The notes beneath the pieces are model-generated. The model worked only from the letters and a program-made list of their open reading frames with translations, searched no databases and was not told the DNA's origin. From an uncultured Verrucomicrobiota bacterium (GTDB lineage: Bacteria; Verrucomicrobiota; Kiritimatiellia; RFP12; UBA1067), in the NCBI GenBank assembly GCA_946615875.1, contig CAMOIK010000096.1:1-8075 (forward strand): 8,075 nucleotides of DNA. Direction: 5' to 3'. Below are positions 1 to 5,185 of the stretch, piece after piece; the stretch's first letter is position 1; every line of letters starts with the position of its first letter. The translations under genes and the position numbers were made by a program.

Positions 1-17
1 AAGGAAACAAACAAACA

Positions 18-773
18 ATGAAGAAGCTAATGATTGTTGCTGCTGCGGCGGCGATGACGGCTGGCGCGTTCGCGGACGTGTGCGATCCCGTCCCCGTGAC
101 CACGGTTGACGGCGAGTGCCTCGTCTATGACCTGTCGTTCAAGTTCAAGACGCTCGGCCCCAAGAGGATCACATGCGACGATCTTCCCGTTTACTACCTG
201 AAGGACGCGAGCCGCACCCTCAAGGGTTACGTGTGGTTCTGCGAGAGCCAGTGCTGGGACACGGATTCCGAGCCCTACATCGTTCTCTGGGACACCAAGG
301 CCAAGGCCGCCGTCATTCCTCTCTTCTACACCGTCGAGGGTGGATACAAGAACATGCTCGCTTCCACGATCGCGTTCGACTTCCTCGGCCGCTACGACAA
401 GAAGGCCAACAAGGTCGCCGCGTTCTGGACCGTCGAGGCTGACGACGCCACGATCTACGCCGCCGGCGTGAAGGGCAAGACGATCATCGACAAGGAAGAC
501 CACACCGCCCTGCTGAAGTCCATCTCGGGCAACGCGGTCGGCATGTTCAACCTCTCCACGATCGAAGAAGCCGTCGAGTGCGACGATCCGAACGAGTTCA
601 CGGCCAAGATCGCCACCCTTTGCGAGTGCTGGCTCAACTGGTGCGACGACGGCGACGACGCCGAGGCCGTTCCCGCCACCGGCACGTGGTCGCTCAAGTA
701 CAACAAGGGCGTCTCGAAGGGCAACAAGTCGATGCTCCAGCTCGTCCCTGCCTACGCGCAGGAGCAGGAGTAA
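18..773 (+). CDS. Secreted cysteine-rich protein of unknown function
   Basis: The product has 251 residues. It begins with a clear Sec signal peptide: lysines at 2-3, an Ala-rich hydrophobic stretch, and probable cleavage after A-F-A at residue 19. The mature part has nine cysteines (22, 34, 53, 75, 79, 188, 202, 204, 209), aromatic and Gly/Lys-rich strand-like segments, an acidic patch near 209-216 (CDDGDDAE), and a C-terminal G-T-W-S-L-K-Y-N-K-G stretch. I recognise no enzymatic motif or named domain. A beta-rich surface or periplasmic structural protein is the best guess. All 22 lysines use AAG and most other codons end in C or G, which hints at high expression. A modest AAGGAA Shine-Dalgarno lies at bases 1-6, 11 bases before the ATG, in an A/C-rich leader. 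The neighbouring parvulin-like and thioredoxin-like genes suggest it could be a folding client, but that is inference. The reading frame and export are secure; the function is unknown. Confidence 0.88.
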   Translation: MKKLMIVAAAAAMTAGAFADVCDPVPVTTVDGECLVYDLSFKFKTLGPKRITCDDLPVYYLKDASRTLKGYVWFCESQCWDTDSEPYIVLWDTKAKAAVIPLFYTVEGGYKNMLASTIAFDFLGRYDKKANKVAAFWTVEADDATIYAAGVKGKTIIDKEDHTALLKSISGNAVGMFNLSTIEEAVECDDPNEFTAKIATLCECWLNWCDDGDDAEAVPATGTWSLKYNKGVSKGNKSMLQLVPAYAQEQE

Positions 774-779
774 TCCGGC

Positions 780-804
780 GCTGGTCCGCCGCTGGCGGAT
801 CGGC
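780..804 (+). other. Hairpin just downstream of the first gene
   Basis: Bases 780-790 can pair with 794-804 around a GCT loop, giving 11 consecutive pairs with two G-U wobbles (782-802 and 784-800). The core TCCGCC/GGCGGA is a perfect inverted repeat. It starts six bases after the stop codon of the cysteine-rich protein gene. No T-tract follows, so it is not a classic intrinsic terminator. It could mark the 3' end of that mRNA or protect it. Confidence 0.55.
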
Positions 805-810
805 AGAGAC

Positions 811-846
811 GGGGGGTGGATTGTCGGGGGCGACAGTTCACCCCCT
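811..846 (+). terminator. Strong 16-bp hairpin, possible transcript end or mRNA-stabilising structure
   Basis: Bases 811-826 pair without interruption to 831-846 around a GGGG loop (827-830). The outer arm is GGGGGTG (812-818) with CACCCCC (839-845), and the inner arm is TGTCG (822-826) with CGACA (831-835). Three of the 16 pairs are G-U wobbles in the + strand RNA (811-846, 819-838, 821-836). They would become A-C mismatches in minus-strand RNA, so the fold favours the + transcript. The bases that follow (CGTCTTC) are not a U-tract, so termination is uncertain. A 3' stabiliser for the upstream, apparently highly expressed gene is an equally good reading. Confidence 0.5.
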
Positions 847-862
847 CGTCTTCAATGGTTCA

Positions 863-893
863 GGCGGCACCTCCGCCATTTGCCGACGCGGCA
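863..893 (+). repeat. Two short GC-rich inverted repeats before the parvulin-family gene
   Basis: GGCGG (863-867) faces CCGCC (873-877) across a five-base loop. TGCCG (881-885) faces CGGCA (889-893) across a three-base loop. They continue the run of hairpins that fills the gap between the first two genes and end 13 bases before the Shine-Dalgarno of the next gene. In a GC-rich genome such short palindromes arise easily, so a function is unproven. A member of a dispersed intergenic palindrome family is possible. Confidence 0.35.
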
Positions 894-905
894 GGCGGGA
901 GACTA

Positions 906-912
906 AAGGAGA
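906..912 (+). promoter_or_regulatory. Shine-Dalgarno for the parvulin-family gene
   Basis: AAGGAGA lies six bases before the ATG at 919 and fixes this start. An out-of-frame ATG at 914 is too close to the motif to compete well. Confidence 0.8.
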
Positions 913-918
913 GATGGC

Positions 919-1944
919 ATGAAAGCTGGAGCGAGGATGATTGCGGCGGCCCTTGGAATCTGCGCGGCCTGCGCGGCGGGCGCCGCCGCCCTGCCGGACG
1001 ATGCGGTCGTCGCGAAGGTGGGCGGACGGGAAATCACCAAGCAGGACTGCTCGAACCACGTCCGGCTTATGGAGGCGCTGTACAAGAACCGCCACTTCCG
1101 CGCCTCCAAGGAGAAACTGGCGTCCGCTTCGGCCAGGATACGCCTGTCGGCGGCGGACGAGATACTCAGCCGCGCGATGCTGCACGCAGCGCTGTGCCCG
1201 TTCGGAATGGCGATAGACGAGAGCGAGCGCCGCAAAACGGAGGCGAAATATCTGGCGGCTTTCGGCCGGCGCGGCCAGACGTTCGAGGAGCTTTCGGCCG
1301 AAATGGAGGGCGCGGGCCTCGGCGACCTGTTCAAGCGGAACCTCCGCATGGATGCGGAAATAGAGTGCGCCCTGAACGCGGCGCATTCCAACGAGCTGGC
1401 CGTCACGGAAGAAGACCTGGAGACGGCTAAGCGCCGCACGAGGGAATACAACGAGCGGGCGGACGCCACGAACCGCCTCTTCAAGGCCAGGCTGGACGAG
1501 GCGCTGACGCGTCTCAAGGCAGGCGAGGATTTCGGGAAGCTGGCAAAGGAATACTCCATGGCGTCGGAAGACGGCGAGGGCGGCGACTTCGGCGAGCACG
1601 TCCTGTCGGACTTCGACTCGGAAGACGACGAATACAAGCTGGCGATCGCGCAACTTCGCGAAGGCGACACGACCGACATACTTGACGGCGAGACGGGATA
1701 CGACATCTACAAGGCCACGAAAGTGATCCGCAAGGAGGACGCCGCGACGGGGCAGACGACTTGGCGCCTGGCGAGGATACACTTCGAAAAGCCATACTTC
1801 TTCGACGAACTGCCGGACGGCAAGCTGCGCGAGGAGCTGGCCAGGGAAAAGCGCGCCGAGGTGTTGAAGCGGATATCCCGCGAGATGGGCGGCAGGGTCG
1901 GCGTGGAGTTTCCCCACGGCCGGGGCGCCATGGGGGCGAGATAG
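919..1944 (+). CDS. Exported SurA/PrsA-like parvulin-family (PpiC-type) chaperone
   Basis: The product has 341 residues, with an Ala/Cys-rich signal peptide over about residues 1-24. Residues 28-43 (V-A-K-V-G-G-R-E-I-T-K-Q-D) match the start of SurA_N-type domains. A charged helical region follows to about 190. Residues 190-270 resemble the rotamase (parvulin) core: an L-x-A-G-E-D-F-x-x-L-A-K-E-Y-S helix, a G-G-D-F-G-E-H turn at 221-227, an L-R-E-G-D-T-T-D helix at 246-253, and a final strand G-Y-D-I-Y-K at 260-265. Parvulins of this class assist periplasmic folding of secreted or outer-membrane proteins. The histidine normally found in the final GYHII strand is Asp here (D262), and no HIL motif precedes the core helix. 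R-L-A-R-I-H-F (283-289) occurs after the domain instead. Catalysis is therefore doubtful and a chaperone-only role is possible. The family assignment is fairly secure; activity and clients are not. Confidence 0.82.
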   Translation: MKAGARMIAAALGICAACAAGAAALPDDAVVAKVGGREITKQDCSNHVRLMEALYKNRHFRASKEKLASASARIRLSAADEILSRAMLHAALCPFGMAIDESERRKTEAKYLAAFGRRGQTFEELSAEMEGAGLGDLFKRNLRMDAEIECALNAAHSNELAVTEEDLETAKRRTREYNERADATNRLFKARLDEALTRLKAGEDFGKLAKEYSMASEDGEGGDFGEHVLSDFDSEDDEYKLAIAQLREGDTTDILDGETGYDIYKATKVIRKEDAATGQTTWRLARIHFEKPYFFDELPDGKLREELAREKRAEVLKRISREMGGRVGVEFPHGRGAMGAR

Positions 1945-2016
1945 CCACGCGGAGACGGCGGGCAAAACGGCATTTCCGAACCAAAACGAAACAAGCAACC
2001 GAAAGGAACAGAACAA

Positions 2017-3354
2017 ATGAAAAGTCTGGCAAAAGCAATGTTCGCGGCCGCCGGGATGGCGACGCTTGCGGCGGGAGCGGCGATAACAGGCGCCACGGGC
2101 GACATCGTGCCCGGCGAATGGAACTGCGACTACAACAAGGGCAAGGCTTACGCCGACGCCAACCACGTCCCCCTCGTGGTCTTCTACGGCAAGGCGGACT
2201 GCGGAAACTGCCGCAGCCTGAAATCCCATCTGGACTCCTCGGAGGCAAAGGCCTGGGCGGCGGAGAAAGGCTACGTGCTCGTCCTCAGCACCAAATACTC
2301 GTCGCCGGGATGGGAGAACGCCAGGCAGTTCTGCCTGGACGCCTACAGCGTGACGAAGCTGCCGATGATCAGCGTGTATTGGCTGAAGGAGAACGGCACG
2401 GTGATCCACAAGGGCTTCACGGGCACTTCCAGCGGAATGTCGGGGACCGGCTCGATGGAGGCGAAGTTCGCCTATACGGTTGATGCCATCCTGGGAACGC
2501 AGGGCGACAAGCCGAGCGGCGGCGGCTCGGACGATTCCGGCACCGACCCCAAACCCTCGCCAGAGGCGCAGATACCTGACTTCTTCACGAAAGCCCGCAA
2601 GCTCGGCGGCGTCGTCCTCGACAAGGAAGGCGACCTCGCGGGCGTGATCACGGTGAACACCGGCAAGGCGAGCAAGACAAGGAAGACGGCAAGCGTGAAG
2701 GCGACGGTGCAAATCCTGGGAATGTCGAAAAAGACGTTCCGCACGACGAAGTTCAACGTGGCCGAGACGGACGAGTTCAAGCTGACGTCGGCGTTCGGGA
2801 CGCTCGTCTTGAAGTTCGAGGGCGGCAGCTTCACGGGGACGCTCGACAGTTCGGCGGGAGCCTGCACGGTGGCCGGGGCGACACTGGGCGGCGCACTGCC
2901 CTCTTCGACAGGCTACGTGACGCTTCTGGACGAAATCACGCAATACAGGGGGCTTCCCGTGTTCGCGCAGTGGCTGCCCGAAAACCAGACCTTCGCGGCG
3001 GCTGGCACCAGGTGGACCTTCCCCAAAGCCGGAAAGGCGAAATACGACCGCACGGCGAAGACCTTCGTCAATACCGCCGAGACGACGAACCCCTCCGGCA
3101 TGAAGCTCTCCTACAAATCGTCCACAGGCTACTTCAAGGGCGGTTTCTACATATACCTCAAGAAGAGCGACGTCCGCGTCACGCGGAAGAAAATAACGGT
3201 CGTCGGCTACGTCTATGACGGCGAAGGCTACGGCGCGGCGACGGTCTCTGGCCTCGGCACGTACGAAGTGGCGGTCACAGCCGAACCCTACTCGGCGGAG
3301 GCAGGCGACGCCGCAGAAGACGGCGAGGACGTAGACGGAACTTCAGGCGAATGA
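2017..3354 (+). CDS. Secreted thioredoxin-fold protein (CGNC) with C-terminal beta modules
   Basis: The product has 445 residues, with a signal peptide over about 1-22. A thioredoxin-like domain spans about 32-160. Its P-L-V-V-F-Y strand leads to the redox motif C62-G-N-C65, and the expected cis-proline is P116 in K-L-P-M. A Gly/Ser/Asp/Pro-rich linker (161-186) follows. Module A (about 196-295) carries G-V-I-T-V-N-T at 209-215, T-K-F at 244-246 and a G-G-S-F-T-G-T-L strand at 269-276. Module B (about 314-422) carries N-P-S-G-M-K-L-S-Y, F-K-G-G-F and G-E-G-Y-G-A-A-T-V. The tail is acidic. The same two modules recur in the thioredoxin-like protein at 5186-7018, so the two are paralogues. The role is probably dithiol/disulfide exchange outside the cytoplasm, with modules that may bind a surface or partner. 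The start is supported by AAGGAA at 2003-2008. Its stop overlaps the next start as ATGA, implying translational coupling. The thioredoxin fold is confident; redox direction and partner are unknown. Confidence 0.87.
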   Translation: MKSLAKAMFAAAGMATLAAGAAITGATGDIVPGEWNCDYNKGKAYADANHVPLVVFYGKADCGNCRSLKSHLDSSEAKAWAAEKGYVLVLSTKYSSPGWENARQFCLDAYSVTKLPMISVYWLKENGTVIHKGFTGTSSGMSGTGSMEAKFAYTVDAILGTQGDKPSGGGSDDSGTDPKPSPEAQIPDFFTKARKLGGVVLDKEGDLAGVITVNTGKASKTRKTASVKATVQILGMSKKTFRTTKFNVAETDEFKLTSAFGTLVLKFEGGSFTGTLDSSAGACTVAGATLGGALPSSTGYVTLLDEITQYRGLPVFAQWLPENQTFAAAGTRWTFPKAGKAKYDRTAKTFVNTAETTNPSGMKLSYKSSTGYFKGGFYIYLKKSDVRVTRKKITVVGYVYDGEGYGAATVSGLGTYEVAVTAEPYSAEAGDAAEDGEDVDGTSGE

Positions 3355-5141
3355 CGCTGCGCTCCAGACTGGCGGTCGCAGGATGCACGGCCTTGGCGCT
3401 CGCCCGGTCGGCGTTCGCCGGTTTCGGGTTCGACGGCGACCCCGCAGACCGCCAGGGCTGGAAGGAGTCCTACTGCATACCGATAAACCCGGTGCAGTAC
3501 GAGATGCGCCAGCCGGACGGCGCAAGGCGCATCTTCGACGCGGGCTTCGACGACCCGCGCATACTCGTCGGCGAGGAGCCGTGGGTCGGGGAGACCGAAG
3601 GCGGGCGGACGCTCGTGATGACGGCCCCGGACTTCGCCGGCGGCCAGACCGGCTTCCTCTTCGTGCGCGGGCATCTCCGCAAGATGCTCCTCGACGGGCG
3701 AGAGTTCGACGTCGGCAGCGGCGACGGCGTCCGCGAGGACGGCTACCCCTGCGTCTCGTGGCCCGAGATCACCGGCGACATGGTGGCGGAGGCCACCGAG
3801 AAATACGGCATCCACTGGCGCGACAGGTTTTCGCTGTGGTACAGGAACCCCAACGCGGCCGGCGCGCTGCTCGCGCAGATTGCGCTGCTCGCGCTCGGCT
3901 TGGCCGCATACGCCTCGAAAAGATGGAGGCTCGTTGGCGCGGTGGCGTTCGCCGCGGCCGTGTTCGCCGTGGCCATGACGGAATCGCGCAGCGCCATGCT
4001 CGGCCTCGCGGCGGGCGCAGGCGCGGTGGCGCTGTCTAAGATGCGGTCGCTCGCGAGCGTGCGCGGGGTTCTGGCTCTCTTGGCGCTCGCCGGGGCTGTC
4101 GCGCTGGCGGTGTGGTCGAGCGGCTACGCCGAGCGTTTCACCGCGAAGATGTTCCGGGAGGGCTACGACCAGTTGAGCCGACTGCCCATCTGGTCGGAGG
4201 TGCCGCGCATGGTGGCCGGCGCCCCGGACGGCTGGGGGGCGGGCAACTCGGGCCGCGCTTACATGGATTGGTTCCAGCCTTTGTCCCGCAGCCACACCGT
4301 GGCGACTTTGATCGGTTCGCACTTCACATTCCTGGCGGAGCACGGATGGTTCGCCAGGATCGCCTGCATGGCGGCGTGGGCTGGCGGCCTCGCGCTCTTG
4401 GCGATGTCGGCGCTGCGCTGCGCGAACGCCCTGCCGCTCGCCGTATGGGGCGCGTTCTTCGTCGCGCTCGCATTCAACACGATACATGCGGAATGGACTC
4501 TTTGGGTGCTGCCGACGGCGCTCCTCGTCCATGTGCTGTGCCGCCGGGGGCGCGACGGACTGCGCGCGCGGCATTTCGTCTGTTCGTTGCTGCTCGGCGC
4601 TTTGTTCAGCGCCGCCGCCGCGGCGGCCCTGTTGCATTTCGGCGCGAACAGCACCGGCCGTCCGACGGTGGCGGGCGGGCGGGACTTCGCGATCGTCGGC
4701 GGCGAAAAAGCGGAAACGTGGGTTGTGCGCGACGATTTCGTGATGGCCGGCGGCTATATGGCGCTCGCCGGAAAAGACATCCGCCGGTGGCGCGCCAACC
4801 ATCCGGACGCGGCCGCCCTCGGCGTGGCGGACGATGTCGCCGCCGTGCCCGGCGATGCGAAGAAGGTGTTGTTCGTCGGCAAATCGTGCGAGGCGTTTCT
4901 CGCGGACAGGGAGGGATTTCTCGCCGGCCACCGGGAAGTCGAAAAGATCGTATTCGTGTCGCCTCCGTTCGGCTGGCGCAAATGCGCCGAGATCCCAAAG
5001 GATGGCGTGGACTTCCTCTTCGTCGCGGGGGAATACGCCAACCGCGCATTTGGCGCCGGCGACGCGCCTCCGCCCTGGGTGAATGTCGTCGCGGGATGCG
5101 CGCTCTACATCCCGGACTGGATGGGGCTGGCGGACGATTGA
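3351..5141 (+). CDS. O-antigen ligase/Wzy-like membrane protein with extra N- and C-terminal soluble domains
   Basis: The product has 596 residues. Residues 1-23 look like a signal peptide ending A-F-A, followed by a hydrophilic region to about 160 that I cannot assign. Hydrophobic segments follow at about 168-188, 194-229, 238-256, 335-354, 361-378, 382-397 and 408-428. Motifs fit the WaaL/Wzy family: R-N-P-N (165-168), T-E-S-R-S-A (210-215), and a large loop (257-334) with R277-x-P-I-W, G-W-G-A-G-N-S-G at 294-301 and S-H-F-T-F-L-A-E-H-G-W at 323-333, whose H324 sits where these enzymes carry a key histidine. Such proteins polymerise glycans or transfer them from lipid carriers at the outer face of the inner membrane. 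The C-terminal 431-596 looks like an alpha/beta soluble domain I do not recognise. No good Shine-Dalgarno is visible, and the ATG overlaps the preceding stop (ATGA), so it is probably translated by coupling. Family confidence is moderate; substrate is unknown. Confidence 0.75.
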   Translation: MTLRSRLAVAGCTALALARSAFAGFGFDGDPADRQGWKESYCIPINPVQYEMRQPDGARRIFDAGFDDPRILVGEEPWVGETEGGRTLVMTAPDFAGGQTGFLFVRGHLRKMLLDGREFDVGSGDGVREDGYPCVSWPEITGDMVAEATEKYGIHWRDRFSLWYRNPNAAGALLAQIALLALGLAAYASKRWRLVGAVAFAAAVFAVAMTESRSAMLGLAAGAGAVALSKMRSLASVRGVLALLALAGAVALAVWSSGYAERFTAKMFREGYDQLSRLPIWSEVPRMVAGAPDGWGAGNSGRAYMDWFQPLSRSHTVATLIGSHFTFLAEHGWFARIACMAAWAGGLALLAMSALRCANALPLAVWGAFFVALAFNTIHAEWTLWVLPTALLVHVLCRRGRDGLRARHFVCSLLLGALFSAAAAAALLHFGANSTGRPTVAGGRDFAIVGGEKAETWVVRDDFVMAGGYMALAGKDIRRWRANHPDAAALGVADDVAAVPGDAKKVLFVGKSCEAFLADREGFLAGHREVEKIVFVSPPFGWRKCAEIPKDGVDFLFVAGEYANRAFGAGDAPPPWVNVVAGCALYIPDWMGLADD

Positions 5142-5151
5142 TTTTGCAAAA
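5142..5151. other. Perfect 10-base AT-rich palindrome between genes
   Basis: TTTTGCAAAA begins immediately after the stop codon of the O-antigen ligase-like gene, in the only AT-rich spot nearby. It could be a protein-binding site or chance. No -35/-10 promoter pair is visible around it. Confidence 0.25.
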
Positions 5152-5173
5152 GAATGCTGGAACAAGATAAAAC

Positions 5174-5182
5174 AAAGGAGAA
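5174..5182 (+). promoter_or_regulatory. Shine-Dalgarno for the second thioredoxin-like gene
   Basis: AAAGGAGAA lies just before the ATG at 5186, at good spacing. It selects this start, which opens directly into a signal peptide. Confidence 0.8.
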
Positions 5183-5185
5183 AGC

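Noticed and set aside
1945..2016. Promoter between the parvulin-family gene and the first thioredoxin-like gene
   Set aside because: The gap is A-rich near its end, but I find no acceptable -35/-10 pair, and the spacing allows simple readthrough.
838..2943. Long open frame of about 700 codons on the minus strand
   Set aside because: It runs across the parvulin-family gene, the intergenic hairpins and most of the first thioredoxin-like gene. The + strand genes have signal peptides, ribosome sites and recognisable motifs. The minus translation is Arg/Ala/Val-rich with no motif, as expected of an antisense shadow in GC-rich coding DNA.
4834..4890. GKS within the C-terminal domain of the ligase-like protein as a Walker A P-loop
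   Set aside because: Residues 501-512 lack the GxxxxGK[ST] spacing. It is more likely a strand-turn-helix of an ordinary alpha/beta domain.
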